Source: Rhodoferax sp. (GTDB lineage: Bacteria; Pseudomonadota; Gammaproteobacteria; Burkholderiales; Burkholderiaceae_C). Taken from it: a DNA stretch of 35,947 nt. Numbering within the stretch: the stretch's first letter is position 1; every line of letters starts with the position of its first letter. The stretch is taken from assembly GCF_014859475.1 (NCBI RefSeq), contig NZ_JACUUE010000008.1:1-35947 (forward strand). Direction: 5' to 3'. Shown here in pieces: positions 1-8,378 of the stretch. The notes below the pieces were generated by a model. The model did no database searches, had not been told where the DNA came from, and saw only the letters and a list, made by a program, of their open reading frames with translations. The position numbers and the translations under genes are program-made.

Positions 1-1225
1 CTTCGTCATCGCGAGCGAAGCGTGGCGATCCATGACTTCCGGGGACATGGATTGCGTCACTGCATTCGCAATGACGGGGCTGTTCATGGAAAGCGCAGCG
101 CGGCAGTCCATGCAGTCCGGACATCCTGGATTGCCGCGCTTCGCTGGCAATGACGATCAGGCGCAGCGCTGGATCACCGTCACCGGAGCACGCCTGCACA
201 ACCTGCAAAACGTCACGGCCGCCATTCCCCTGAGCCGCCTGGTCGCCATCACCGGCGTCAGTGGCTCGGGCAAGTCCACGCTGGCGCGCGACGTGTTGCT
301 GGCCAACGTGCAGGCGGCTGTGCAAAAGCGCAGCACCAAGGCCGGCCGCGATGCGCTGGCGGCGGGTGAAACCATTGCCTGGGTTGGCTGCAGCGATGTC
401 ACCGGCTTCGAGACGGTGGACCGCGTGCTGGAAGTCGATCAAACCCCCATCGGCAAAACACCGCGCAGTTGCCCGGCCACCTACATCGGTTTCTGGGACA
501 CCATCCGCAAGCTCTTTGCCGACACGCTGGAAGCCAAGGCCCGGGGTTATGCCGCCAACCGTTTCAGTTTCAACACCGGCGAAGGCCGTTGCCCGGGGTG
601 TGAAGGCCAGGGCATCCGCACCATTGCCATGAGTTTCCTGCCGGATGTGAAGGTGCTCTGCGAAACCTGCAAGGGCGCGCGCTTCAACCCCGAGACCCAG
701 GCGGTGACCTGGCGTGGCAAGAACATCGGTGATGTGCTGCAGATGGAGGTCGATGAAGCGGTGGATTTTTTTGCCGCCATGCCGGTCATTTCCCATCCGC
801 TGCAATTGCTGAAGGACGTGGGCCTGGGCTACCTGACGCTGGGCCAGCCGTCACCCACCTTGAGCGGTGGTGAGGCGCAGCGCATCAAGCTGGTGACCGA
901 ACTCAGCAAAGTGCGTGACGACATCACGCGCCGTGGTCAGAAGGCGCCGCACACGCTCTACGTGCTTGACGAGCCCACCGTGGGCCTGCACATGGCCGAT
1001 GTCGAAAAACTCATCAAGGTGCTGCACCGTCTGGTCGATGGCGGTCACAGCGTGGTGGTGATCGAGCACGATCTGGACGTGATTGCCGAGGCCGATTGGG
1101 TGCTGGACCTGGGGCCGGACGGCGGCAACGCCGGTGGCCGTGTGGTGGCAGTGGGCACGCCCGAAACCGTGGTGGCGTTGGGTACGCCCACCGGGGTGGC
1201 GTTAACAGCCGTACTGTCGCGTTAG
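1..1225 (+). CDS. uvrA: UvrA-type excinuclease ATPase, C-terminal part (5' end outside window)
   Basis: UvrA is the damage-recognition ATPase of nucleotide excision repair. Visible here is one complete C-terminal ABC module: Walker A GVSGSGKS, the inserted zinc finger with CPGC and CETC pairs, the FNPET segment, the ABC signature LSGGEAQRIKL, Walker B TLYVLDEPTVGLH and the VVVIEHDLDV switch region. The N-terminal module is not in the window, and the frame is open to the left edge, so the first ATG (32) is probably not the true start. The first ~50 codons are the translation of two palindromic repeat units (4-155); native UvrA sequence resumes at about 168 with WITVTGARLHNLQNV. Double-length UvrA proteins are known in Burkholderiales and this could be the end of one (inference). 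Alternatively it is a repeat-truncated remnant; the upstream sequence would decide. The UvrA module itself looks intact. Confidence 0.85.
   Translation, partial: FVIASEAWRSMTSGDMDCVTAFAMTGLFMESAARQSMQSGHPGLPRFAGNDDQAQRWITVTGARLHNLQNVTAAIPLSRLVAITGVSGSGKSTLARDVLLANVQAAVQKRSTKAGRDALAAGETIAWVGCSDVTGFETVDRVLEVDQTPIGKTPRSCPATYIGFWDTIRKLFADTLEAKARGYAANRFSFNTGEGRCPGCEGQGIRTIAMSFLPDVKVLCETCKGARFNPETQAVTWRGKNIGDVLQMEVDEAVDFFAAMPVISHPLQLLKDVGLGYLTLGQPSPTLSGGEAQRIKLVTELSKVRDDITRRGQKAPHTLYVLDEPTVGLHMADVEKLIKVLHRLVDGGHSVVVIEHDLDVIAEADWVLDLGPDGGNAGGRVVAVGTPETVVALGTPTGVALTAVLSR
4..155. repeat. Two palindromic repeat units in frame with uvrA
   Basis: Unit A (about 4-76) has a left arm beginning CGTCATCGCGAGCGAAGCG and a right arm ending GCATTCGCAATGACG that can fold back on each other around a short loop near 35-46. 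Unit B (about 81-155) has arms GCGCGGCAGTCCATG and GGATTGCCGCGC and ends GGCAATGACG. Both follow the CATTGCGA...GAAG...CAATCC pattern found again at 1243-1388 and 35891-35947. Both are fully open in the uvrA frame. No transposase is present, so the units look like non-autonomous palindromic elements similar in style to MITEs or the Rickettsia palindromic elements (analogy only). Confidence 0.75.
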
Positions 1226-1242
1226 TCCGTTAACGTGAATGA

Positions 1243-1475
1243 ACGCCATCATTGCGAAGCGATCCATGCACCCAAGCTATATAGACTGCCACGATACGCT
1301 TTCCATGAACACCCCCGTCATTGCGAACGAAGTGACGCAATCCATGCGCCCGGAAGTCGTGGATCGCCACGCTTCGCTCGCGATGACGAAGTCTCTGTTC
1401 AAGGTCCGTGTGCGGTATTGGCCCAGGTACGGCTGGCTCGCAGTGACGATCTCGCTGTTCAAGGAGCGTGTGCGG
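1243..1475. repeat. Repeat cluster between uvrA and rlmJ
   Basis: This 255-base gap holds several repeat pieces. One is a degraded palindromic unit (about 1243-1312). Another is a well-kept unit (1316-1388) with arms beginning CGTCATTGCGAACGAAGTGAC and ending CGCGATGACG. The third is a 21-base direct repeat, CTGTTCAAGG-nn-CGTGTGCGG, at 1395-1415 and 1455-1475 (19 of 21 identical, 60 bases apart). Bases 1350-1391 are an inverted copy of bases 1-42 with one mismatch. Short open frames cross it but none looks like a gene. Confidence 0.75.
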
Positions 1476-1480
1476 CAGGA

Positions 1481-2371
1481 TTACCCGCCCGACGCCACCT
1501 CAAAAGCATTGTTCTGGTCTTGCGCCAGCACCTGTGCTACTTGCTTCAAGCTGTCCTTCAAGGCGTTTTTCAGCGTGTGCGGCGGGTTGATGACAAACAT
1601 GCCGCTGGCGGGCAGGCCCGGGCGGATGACGTCGCCGGCTTCATTGGTGAGCAACTTGCTCGACTTGACCGTGAGCGTGGCGTTGAGCCAGGGCTTGCCG
1701 GCTTTGGTCGCTAGCGTCTTGAGCTTGCGTGGCAACTGGTGTGCTTCGGGGCGCGGAATGATCGGGTACCAGACGGCATAGGTGCCGGTGGCAAAACGCA
1801 CCATGGCATCGGCCACCATATCGACCACGCGGCTGTAGTCGTTCTTGATTTCATAGCTCGGGTCGCACAGCACCAGCGCGCGGCGCGACGGTGGCGGCAG
1901 GAATTTCTTGATGCCTTCAAAGCCGTCTTCGCGCAACACGGCCACCTGCCGACCCACGTCGAGCTGGGCGATGTTGGAGGACAGGGTTTTGCTGTCGGTG
2001 GGGTGGATTTCAAACAGCTTGAGCTTGTCGCGCTCGCGCAGCAGGCGCTGAATGATGAAGGGCGAACCGGGGTACACCTTGTGGCTGCCCGGCGTGTTGA
2101 AGCTGGCCACCATGTCGAGGTAGTCTTGCAGCGCCGGGCTGGGTGTGATCTCGGCCAGCTTCTCGATCAGGCGCAAATAGCCTTGCCCAGCTTCGCCGCT
2201 GGTGCTGGCGTAGTCGCCATCCAGACGGTACAAACCGGCACCGGCATGGGTGTCGAACACGGTGAAAGCCGTGTCCTTGAGCGCCATGTGGCGCAGTATG
2301 GCCAGCAGCGTGGTGTGCTTGAGAACGTCGGCATGGTTGCCGGCATGAAAGGCGTGGCGATAACTGAACAT
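1481..2371 (-). CDS. rlmJ: 23S rRNA (adenine(2030)-N(6))-methyltransferase RlmJ
   Basis: RlmJ (formerly YhiR) methylates N6 of A2030 in 23S rRNA using SAM. The 296-residue protein opens with the family signature MFSYRHAFHAGNHADVLKH, has the SAM-site motif FDTHAGAGLY near residue 40, and has DPSYE near residue 170 where the E. coli enzyme has the amino-methyltransferase motif DPPYE. The length matches the family (about 280-295). It is divergent from rplM, so its 5' end shares the 2372-2568 interval with the ribosomal-protein promoter. No strong ribosome-binding site is seen before the ATG. The Pro-to-Ser change in motif IV keeps the catalytic D and Y. Confidence 0.93.
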   Translation of the reverse strand: MFSYRHAFHAGNHADVLKHTTLLAILRHMALKDTAFTVFDTHAGAGLYRLDGDYASTSGEAGQGYLRLIEKLAEITPSPALQDYLDMVASFNTPGSHKVYPGSPFIIQRLLRERDKLKLFEIHPTDSKTLSSNIAQLDVGRQVAVLREDGFEGIKKFLPPPSRRALVLCDPSYEIKNDYSRVVDMVADAMVRFATGTYAVWYPIIPRPEAHQLPRKLKTLATKAGKPWLNATLTVKSSKLLTNEAGDVIRPGLPASGMFVINPPHTLKNALKDSLKQVAQVLAQDQNNAFEVASGG

Positions 2372-2380
2372 GGCGACGAT

Positions 2381-2451
2381 GTTAACCGCAGCGCCTGCAA
2401 TCTTTGTATAATTGCGGGCTTCGCAGCGCTTTTGTGGCTCCGCGGCGAAGC
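2381..2451 (+). promoter_or_regulatory. Probable rplM-rpsI promoter and 5' leader hairpin
   Basis: A perfect -10 hexamer TATAAT lies at 2407-2412; no good -35 is seen at 17 bases (closest TTAACC at 2382-2387). Transcription from it would start near 2419, which is also where a 7-bp inverted repeat begins (GCTTCGC 2418-2424 with GCGAAGC 2445-2451). The untranslated leader to rplM would be about 150 bases, long enough for autogenous control, but no known L13 leader motif was recognised. Confidence 0.5.
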
Positions 2452-2568
2452 GTATCAGTATCGTCCCAACGGGCCGTGTGCCGAGTGAAACCTACCTAAG
2501 AGATTCCCATCAGAGGAACGCCGACCGTAGAAAAGAGCCCGCCAAACCAAATCCATTAGGAATTTCTC

Positions 2569-2997
2569 ATGTCAACTTTCAGCGCAAAACCCGCTGAGGT
2601 CGTGCACGAGTGGTTTGTGATTGACGCGACCGACAAGGTCCTCGGACGAGTAGCCAGCGAAGTTGCTCTCCGTTTGCGCGGCAAACACAAGGCCATTTAC
2701 ACGCCTCACGTCGATACCGGCGACTTCATCATCGTGACCAACGCAGCCCAACTGCGCGTGACCGGTGCCAAGTCCCTCGACAAAATGTATTACAGCCACT
2801 CGGGTTACCCGGGCGGCATCAGTTCCACCAACTTCCGTGACATGCAAGCCAAATTCCCTGGCCGCGCTTTGGAAAAAGCCGTCAAGGGCATGCTGCCCAA
2901 GGGCCCGCTGGGCTACGCCATGATCAAGAAGCTCAAGGTGTACGGTGGTGCTGAGCACCCGCACACTGCCCAGCAACCCAAAGTGTTGGAAATCTAA
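2569..2997 (+). CDS. rplM: 50S ribosomal protein L13
   Basis: L13 is a large-subunit protein that binds 23S rRNA early in assembly. The 142-residue product has the expected length and family landmarks: [16 protein letters not shown] near the N-terminus, the central [16 protein letters not shown], the [12 protein letters not shown] segment, and [18 protein letters not shown] before the PHTAQQP tail. The start is the ATG after TAGGAATTTCTC. It is followed 10 bases later by rpsI, the conserved bacterial L13-S9 pair, and the two share one terminator after rpsI. Confidence 0.98.
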   Translation: MSTFSAKPAEVVHEWFVIDATDKVLGRVASEVALRLRGKHKAIYTPHVDTGDFIIVTNAAQLRVTGAKSLDKMYYSHSGYPGGISSTNFRDMQAKFPGRALEKAVKGMLPKGPLGYAMIKKLKVYGGAEHPHTAQQPKVLEI

Positions 2998-3007
2998 GGA
3001 GCTTTAA

Positions 3008-3400
3008 ATGATTGGTGAATGGAACAACGGTACCGGCCGTCGCAAATCAAGCGTCGCCCGTGTTTTCCTGAAAAAAGGCTCCGGCCAAATCGTCGTGAAC
3101 GGCAAAGACATTCAAAAGTTTTTTGGCCGTGAAACCTCGATCATGATCTGCAAACAGCCCCTGATGCTGACCAACCACGCTGAAACTTTTGACATCATGG
3201 TCAATGTGGCAGGCGGTGGTGAGTCGGGTCAAGCCGGTGCCGTGCGCCACGGTATCACCCGCGCCCTGATCGATTACGACGCAACCCTCAAACCCGCGCT
3301 CAGCCAGGCTGGCTTTGTGACCCGCGATGCCCGCGAAGTCGAGCGCAAGAAGGTCGGTTTGCACGGTGCTCGTCGCCGCAAGCAGTTCTCCAAGCGTTAA
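3008..3400 (+). CDS. rpsI: 30S ribosomal protein S9
   Basis: S9 is a small-subunit head protein whose C-terminal tail reaches the P-site tRNA. The 130-residue product has [19 protein letters not shown] at the N-terminus, the [19 protein letters not shown] core and the basic [17 protein letters not shown] tail whose terminal SKR contacts tRNA. A clear ribosome-binding site AAGGAG precedes the ATG by about 6 bases. It is the second gene of the rplM-rpsI operon, ended by the hairpin at 3421-3453. Confidence 0.98.
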   Translation: MIGEWNNGTGRRKSSVARVFLKKGSGQIVVNGKDIQKFFGRETSIMICKQPLMLTNHAETFDIMVNVAGGGESGQAGAVRHGITRALIDYDATLKPALSQAGFVTRDAREVERKKVGLHGARRRKQFSKR

Positions 3401-3414
3401 TCTTCGCTTTCAGA

Positions 3415-3453
3415 CAAAAAAACCGCCGAACGCAAGTTCTGGCGGTTTTTTTG
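3415..3453 (+). terminator. Intrinsic terminator of rplM-rpsI
   Basis: ACCGCC (3422-3427) pairs with GGCGGT (3441-3446), extended by GAAC/GTTC around a GCAA tetraloop with one bulged T, and followed by a run of seven T. The A-run before the stem also makes it a possible terminator in the other direction. Confidence 0.9.
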
Positions 3454-3559
3454 TTTTGGAAAGAAAAAGCCACACTGAAACCAGCGGCAAATAGTGAGTG
3501 CGTTAAAACCTGATCAGATTACTGTACCATTTACCCAATTTCAATCAATGGAGATACTC

Positions 3560-3922
3560 ATGAGCGCTGTTGCCGAAGATATTCAAACCGACATGCCCGC
3601 CCCGATTTTGTTCACCGACAGCGCCGCAGCCAAAGTGGCCGACCTGATCGCCGAGGAAGGCAACCCTGACCTGAAATTGCGCGTGTTCGTGCAGGGTGGC
3701 GGTTGTTCGGGCTTTCAGTATGGTTTTACGTTCGATGAAATCACCAATGACGACGACACCACCATGACCAAAAATGGGGTGTCACTGCTGATCGATGCCA
3801 TGAGCTACCAGTATCTGGTGGGCGCAGAGATTGATTACAAGGAAGACCTGCAAGGTGCGCAGTTCGTCATCAAGAACCCCAACGCCACCACCACCTGTGG
3901 TTGCGGCTCAAGCTTCTCCTGA
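3560..3922 (+). CDS. erpA: Iron-sulfur cluster insertion protein ErpA
   Basis: A-type carrier that hands [4Fe-4S] or [2Fe-2S] clusters to apoproteins. The product is 120 residues from the ATG at 3560, chosen because GGAGA lies 5 bases upstream. An in-frame ATG at 3494 would add 22 residues unlike the family. The three cluster-binding cysteines are visible: [11 protein letters not shown] and the C-terminal CGCGSSFS pair. The ordering [19 protein letters not shown] then [14 protein letters not shown] is typical of ErpA rather than IscA. It sits alone between the rpsI terminator and the convergent anmK. Regulation by an Fe-S sensor is possible, but no clear IscR site was identified in the 100 bases upstream. 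Confidence 0.93.
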   Translation: MSAVAEDIQTDMPAPILFTDSAAAKVADLIAEEGNPDLKLRVFVQGGGCSGFQYGFTFDEITNDDDTTMTKNGVSLLIDAMSYQYLVGAEIDYKEDLQGAQFVIKNPNATTTCGCGSSFS

Positions 3923-3941
3923 GCACACGTCCGATGCCCCG

Positions 3942-5057
3942 TCAAGCGGGGTAAATGGCACCCAAGACACGGGCACCTCGGGTGCCCGTGATGCGTTGCA
4001 GACTCAAAGCTTCACGCCGCATGGCTTTGCGGGCCAACCAGGCAAAAGCGGTGGCCTCGACCTGTTGTGCCGGCAAGCCGTGTTCGTCTGACGCGCCGAC
4101 CGCCACGCCGGGTAGCAGCGCTTGCAGCCGCGCCATCAATTGCCTGTTGAAGGCGCCGCCACCACAAACAATCAGTGGCTGACTCTCGGCTGCAAAAGTT
4201 TTGACACACGCGGCACAGCTCGCGGCGGTCAACTCGGTCAAGGTGGCCTGCACATCGGCCGAGGTCACATCGCCGAAGCCATCAAGTTGCCGCGCAAGCC
4301 ACGCCGGATTGAACAAATCACGGCCTGTGCTTTTGGGCGGGGGCAAAGCAAAAAACGGCTCTGCCAGCATGGCGCTTAACACATCAGGCTGGATGCGGCC
4401 CGATGCCGCCCAGGCACCATTGGCATCAAAGGGCTGACCCAGGTGGCGCAGGCACCAGCTGTCCATCAAGGCGTTACCGGGGCCGCAGTCAAAGCCGAGT
4501 ACATCGTCAGCCAGCTCGGGGCCCAGCACAGTCAGGTTTGCCATGCCACCGATGTTGAGCACGGCGATGGTTTGGCCGGCCTTGCCAAAAAAGGCCTGGT
4601 GAAAGGCGGGCGCCAGTGGTGCGCCCTGACCGCCAGCGGCGACATCGCGGCTGCGAAAGTCTGCCACCACATCGATGCCGGTGAGCTCGGCCAGCAGCGT
4701 CGGGTTGGCCAACTGCAGGGTGTAGCCGCTGCCATCGTGCATTTGTGGCTGGTGCCTGAGCGTTTGGCCATGCGCGCCGATGGCCGTGATGTGCGCGGCT
4801 GCCGTCGAGGACACTGCCAGTAATTGCCCAACTACCTTGGCATAGACGCGCATCAAGGCGTTGGCGGCGAGCGCCGCGCGATGCAGTTCATTGTGGCCGG
4901 GCTGGTTGAGTGCCAGCAGTTCGGCTTTCAGGCTCGGTGGCAGCGCCGCACTGGCGTGGGCAAGAACGGCTGGAGACGAGGTGCTGAAATCTGCCAAGAC
5001 ACCATCGACACCGTCCAGCGATGTGCCGGACATCAGGCCGATGAAACATTCAGCCAT
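3942..5057 (-). CDS. anmK: Anhydro-N-acetylmuramic acid kinase
   Basis: AnmK phosphorylates and opens 1,6-anhydroMurNAc released during peptidoglycan recycling, giving MurNAc-6-phosphate. The 371-residue product starts FIGLMSGTSLDGVDGVLADF, the family's ATP-binding signature, and carries AIGAHGQTLRHQP, the FDCGPGNALMD phosphate-binding segment and IVCGGGAFN near residue 295. The length matches (about 370). It lies 21 bases downstream of the M23 peptidase gene on the same strand, so the two probably form a wall-turnover operon. It is convergent with erpA, and a CCCCG/CGGGG hairpin without a T-run overlaps its last codons. Confidence 0.95.
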   Translation of the reverse strand: MAECFIGLMSGTSLDGVDGVLADFSTSSPAVLAHASAALPPSLKAELLALNQPGHNELHRAALAANALMRVYAKVVGQLLAVSSTAAAHITAIGAHGQTLRHQPQMHDGSGYTLQLANPTLLAELTGIDVVADFRSRDVAAGGQGAPLAPAFHQAFFGKAGQTIAVLNIGGMANLTVLGPELADDVLGFDCGPGNALMDSWCLRHLGQPFDANGAWAASGRIQPDVLSAMLAEPFFALPPPKSTGRDLFNPAWLARQLDGFGDVTSADVQATLTELTAASCAACVKTFAAESQPLIVCGGGAFNRQLMARLQALLPGVAVGASDEHGLPAQQVEATAFAWLARKAMRREALSLQRITGTRGARVLGAIYPA

Positions 5058-5078
5058 GGGTGGCCCCTGGCAGCAAAA

Positions 5079-6452
5079 TTATTGCGCGCTGCTGTCTTGC
5101 AGGCTGGCCGCCACCAGCGCAATTTTGGCTTGCTGCGCCACGCGTTCAAAGGCGGGTTTGGCGGATGCCGCTACCGGGATGGTTTCGCTCTGCTGGGCAA
5201 ATTTCATCGGGTCTTTTTGCACGCCATTGGCACGCACCTCAAAGTGCAGGTGCGGCCCGGTCGCCCAGCCGGTCGAGCCGACCAGGCCGATGGTCTGGCC
5301 CTGGCTCACGTTGTCACCGCGGCGCACCATCAGCTTGCTTAAATGGGCATAAACCGTTTCGGTGTTGCCACGATGCTTGACAAAAACAACCTTGCCGTAG
5401 CCCTTTTGAACGCCAGAAAATGTCACCACGCCGTCACCGACAGTGCGCGCGGGGGTGCCGGTGGTGGCGGCAAAGTCGGTGCCCTTGTGGGCGCGCATTT
5501 GTTTCAAAACCGGATGAAAGCGCATGGCAAATCCGCTGCTGACGCGCGAGAACGCAACCGGCGAGCTCAGAAACGTCCGGCGCAGGCTTTTTCCGTCGAG
5601 CGTGTAATAGCCACCTTTGCTGTTGGCCTGTACCGCTTGCTGGTTGGTGGCAGGATCGGCAAACCACATGGCCTGGAATGTCTTGCCCGCGTTGACAAAC
5701 TCGGCGCTGAGCACGCGCCCGGTACGCAGTGGCTCGCCGTCGCCCTCCAGGGTTTCATAGACCACCGAGAAGCGGTCACCTTTGCGCAAAGCGCGACGAA
5801 AGTCGATATCACCAGAAAAAATTTCGGCCAGTTGGACGGCCACGGCATCAGGAATTTTGGCTTCCTCGGTGGCGGCAAACAGGCTGCTCCGGATGGTGCC
5901 GCTGGCCAACTGGCTGTTGGTACGCAAGGCTGCTGTTTCTATCTGCGAAGCGAAATCATTGCCGTTGCGCTCAATGACCAGCCGCTGGAATTGGACTTCG
6001 GAATCAGTGCTCCAGCGGACCGTGAGCTTGCTCAGGCGCTGGTCAGCCGTGGCTTCTGCCGTAACTTGGCGGCCGCTGCGGGCCAGCAAAATCTGCCGGG
6101 CATCGGCATCAGTGCGCAGGAAAGTGGCGGCATCGGCGTCGTCCACACCCAGGCGCTTGAGCAAGGTGTCTGCCGTGTCGCTGGTTCGGGTGGTGTCGGT
6201 GCGGTAGAGCACATACGGCGCGACTGTGACCTGGCTATAGTCCGGTAGCGACAGCGGTTGTACCATTTCAAGGACCTCTCGCACGGCGATGTCGGCGGCG
6301 TCCGGCCCGAGCGAGGCCACGGCAAACGCGCCGCCACCGCCGCCCAACAGCAAGGCGGCCACGACGGCGGTCACGCGTTTGTGGTGCTGCGTCAGCCAAT
6401 GGGTCGCAGCGTTTGAAAAAACCTGGCCGTTGGCTATGAATTGCTTGATCAA
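5079..6452 (-). CDS. M23 family metallopeptidase (LytM/MepM-like)
   Basis: Membrane-anchored, periplasm-facing peptidase of the lysostaphin-type M23 family, which cuts peptidoglycan cross-bridges or activates amidases. The N-terminal segment KRVTAVVAALLLGGGGGAFAVA is a signal anchor. The middle part resembles the OapA/M23 N-terminal region (FSVVYETLEGDGEPLRTGRVLSAEF). The C-terminal domain carries the zinc motifs HKGTDFAA and GPHLHFE with the intervening VYAHLSKL, so it should be catalytically active. The start is uncertain. The TTG at 6452 (product starting IKQFIANGQ) has AGGA 7 bases upstream and gives 457 residues; a GTG at 6521 gives 480. It is followed closely by anmK. It could be MepM- or NlpD-like; substrate not determinable. 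Confidence 0.88.
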   Translation of the reverse strand: MIKQFIANGQVFSNAATHWLTQHHKRVTAVVAALLLGGGGGAFAVASLGPDAADIAVREVLEMVQPLSLPDYSQVTVAPYVLYRTDTTRTSDTADTLLKRLGVDDADAATFLRTDADARQILLARSGRQVTAEATADQRLSKLTVRWSTDSEVQFQRLVIERNGNDFASQIETAALRTNSQLASGTIRSSLFAATEEAKIPDAVAVQLAEIFSGDIDFRRALRKGDRFSVVYETLEGDGEPLRTGRVLSAEFVNAGKTFQAMWFADPATNQQAVQANSKGGYYTLDGKSLRRTFLSSPVAFSRVSSGFAMRFHPVLKQMRAHKGTDFAATTGTPARTVGDGVVTFSGVQKGYGKVVFVKHRGNTETVYAHLSKLMVRRGDNVSQGQTIGLVGSTGWATGPHLHFEVRANGVQKDPMKFAQQSETIPVAASAKPAFERVAQQAKIALVAASLQDSSAQ

Positions 6453-6591
6453 AACTGAATCCTGGGATGGGGCTTGTCTGAAAGACACAACAGCGGTCAA
6501 TAAATCGACGTGGATGGCCACGTAAAATCAGAAAAACTAACAGTGCGCGAGTATAAACCTTGCCCTTCCTGCCGCATCCATACAAACCCTT

Positions 6592-7836
6592 ATGACGCAC
6601 CCCAAAACTCCAGAAATTATTGTGACCGACCGTGTGAAAGAGGCTTTGGCCGTCACGCTGCGTGGTTGCGAAGAGCTGATCCCACAAAATGACTGGCTGA
6701 AAAAGCTGGCGCGCTCGCAGGCCAGCGGAACGCCGCTGCGCATCAAGCTGGGGCTTGACCCAACCGCGCCCGACATCCACATCGGCCACACGGTGGTGCT
6801 CAACAAAATGCGCCAGTTGCAGGATTTGGGCCATACCGTGATCTTTTTGATTGGCGACTTCACCACCCTGATCGGTGATCCGTCAGGGCGCAACACCACG
6901 CGCCCTGCGCTCACCCGCGAGCAAATCGAGGTCAACGCCCAAACCTACTACCGCCAGGCTTCGATGGTGCTGGATCCGTCCAAAACCGAAATCCGTTACA
7001 ACAGCGAGTGGGGCGACACGCTGGGTTCGCGCGGCATGATCGAGCTGGCGGCCAAGTACACCGTGGCGCGCATGATGGAGCGCAATGATTTTCACGACCG
7101 CTTTCATGCCGGCACACCCATCAGCGTGCACGAGTTCCTCTACCCGCTGATGCAGGGCTATGACAGCGTGGTGCTCAAGAGCGACCTGGAACTCGGCGGT
7201 ACCGACCAAAAATTCAACCTTCTGGTGGGTCGCCATCTGCAAGCCGAATACGGCCAGGAGCCGCAGTGCATCCTGACCATGCCGCTGCTCGAGGGGCTCG
7301 ACGGCATCGAGAAAATGTCCAAGAGCAAAAACAACTACATCGGCATTTCTGAAGACGCCAACACCATGTTTGCCAAGGTGCTGAGCATCTCCGACGTGCT
7401 GATGTGGCGCTGGTACACCTTGTTGAGTTTCAAGTCGGAGGCCGACATTGCGGCGCTGAAAGCCGAAGTGGCCGCCGGGCGCAACCCCAAGGACGCCAAG
7501 GTGGCGCTGGCCAAGGAAATCACTGCCCGCTTTCACTCGGCGGCAGCGGCTGAGGCTGCCGAGCAAGACTTCATCAACCGCAGCAAGGGCGGCATTCCGG
7601 ATGAAATTGCCGAGTTGGCGCTGTCGCTGGGCGAGGGCGGTGGCCCGCTTGGCATTGCTGCGCTACTCAAAATGGCGGGGCTGGCGGCATCCAGCGGTGA
7701 GGGCAACCGCCTGATCGACGGCGGCGGCGTGCGGGTGAACTCCAACGTGGTGAGCGACAAGGGCCTGAAACTCGCTGCCGGCACTTACGTGCTGCAGGTG
7801 GGCAAGCGCAAGTTTGCCCGCGTCACGCTGGCTTGA
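6592..7836 (+). CDS. tyrS: Tyrosyl-tRNA synthetase
   Basis: Class I aminoacyl-tRNA synthetase that charges tRNA-Tyr in the cytoplasm. The 414-residue product has the HIGH motif in [20 protein letters not shown], the [13 protein letters not shown] segment, [16 protein letters not shown] (substrate pocket), the KMSKS loop [12 protein letters not shown], and a C-terminal S4-like RNA-binding domain ([22 protein letters not shown]). The longer HIGH-to-KMSKS layout matches the TyrRS form common in betaproteobacteria. A TATAAA at 6552-6557 could be its -10 but the -35 is poor. It diverges from the M23 gene and leads a same-direction series with dtd and rodA. Confidence 0.97.
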   Translation: MTHPKTPEIIVTDRVKEALAVTLRGCEELIPQNDWLKKLARSQASGTPLRIKLGLDPTAPDIHIGHTVVLNKMRQLQDLGHTVIFLIGDFTTLIGDPSGRNTTRPALTREQIEVNAQTYYRQASMVLDPSKTEIRYNSEWGDTLGSRGMIELAAKYTVARMMERNDFHDRFHAGTPISVHEFLYPLMQGYDSVVLKSDLELGGTDQKFNLLVGRHLQAEYGQEPQCILTMPLLEGLDGIEKMSKSKNNYIGISEDANTMFAKVLSISDVLMWRWYTLLSFKSEADIAALKAEVAAGRNPKDAKVALAKEITARFHSAAAAEAAEQDFINRSKGGIPDEIAELALSLGEGGGPLGIAALLKMAGLAASSGEGNRLIDGGGVRVNSNVVSDKGLKLAAGTYVLQVGKRKFARVTLA

Positions 7837-7895
7837 ATCGTCAACGCGGCGAAACGGCTCAATATGCCTGTTGCTCAATCGGCGGCTGGGTCATG

Positions 7896-8369
7896 ATGGC
7901 CCTGTTGCAGCGCGTGCGCCAGGCGCGTGTCGAAGTGGCGGGCAGAGCAGTCGGAGAAATCGGAGCTGGTCTGCTGGTGCTGTTGTGCGCCGAGCGCGCA
8001 GACACAACCGCGCAAAGCGACAAGTTGCTGGCCAAAATCCTGAAATTGCGCATCTTCAGCGACGCGGCGGGCAAGATGAACCGCAACGTGCAAAACCTTG
8101 ACGGCGCGGGGCAGATGGGCGGCCTGCTGGTAGTGAGCCAGTTCACACTGGCCGCCGATGCCGCGGGCGGCAACCGGCCCAGCTTTACCGCTGCGGCGGC
8201 ACCGGACGAGGGCAGGCGGCTGTACGACTACTTTGTCGCGCAGGCGCGCTTGCTGCACCCGCTTGTGCAAACCGGCGAGTTTGCCGCCGACATGCAGGTC
8301 AGCCTGGTCAACGACGGGCCGGTCACGATCCCGCTGCGGGTGGCGCCATCCGACGCCACACCCCGATAA
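7896..8369 (+). CDS. dtd: D-aminoacyl-tRNA deacylase
   Basis: DTD removes D-amino acids (and glycine) wrongly attached to tRNA, a logical partner of tyrS immediately upstream. The product from ATG 7896 (or the adjacent ATG 7893) is about 157 residues. Key elements are [14 protein letters not shown] at the start, the active-site SQFTL motif, NRPSF, and the Gly-cisPro motif in NDGPVTIPL. The frame is open back to 7833, but that extension does not look like DTD. It is 60 bases after tyrS and 10 bases before rodA. Confidence 0.94.
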   Translation: MALLQRVRQARVEVAGRAVGEIGAGLLVLLCAERADTTAQSDKLLAKILKLRIFSDAAGKMNRNVQNLDGAGQMGGLLVVSQFTLAADAAGGNRPSFTAAAAPDEGRRLYDYFVAQARLLHPLVQTGEFAADMQVSLVNDGPVTIPLRVAPSDATPR

Positions 8370-8378
8370 TCGCTCCCC

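Noticed and set aside
1239-1781. Open frames across the repeat cluster between uvrA and rlmJ
   Set aside because: They consist of repeat translation and antisense rlmJ, with no ribosome-binding site or family similarity.
3966-3987. ACGGGCACC-GGGTGCCCGT hairpin near the end of anmK as a terminator
   Set aside because: It is inside the anmK coding sequence and has no T-run on either strand.
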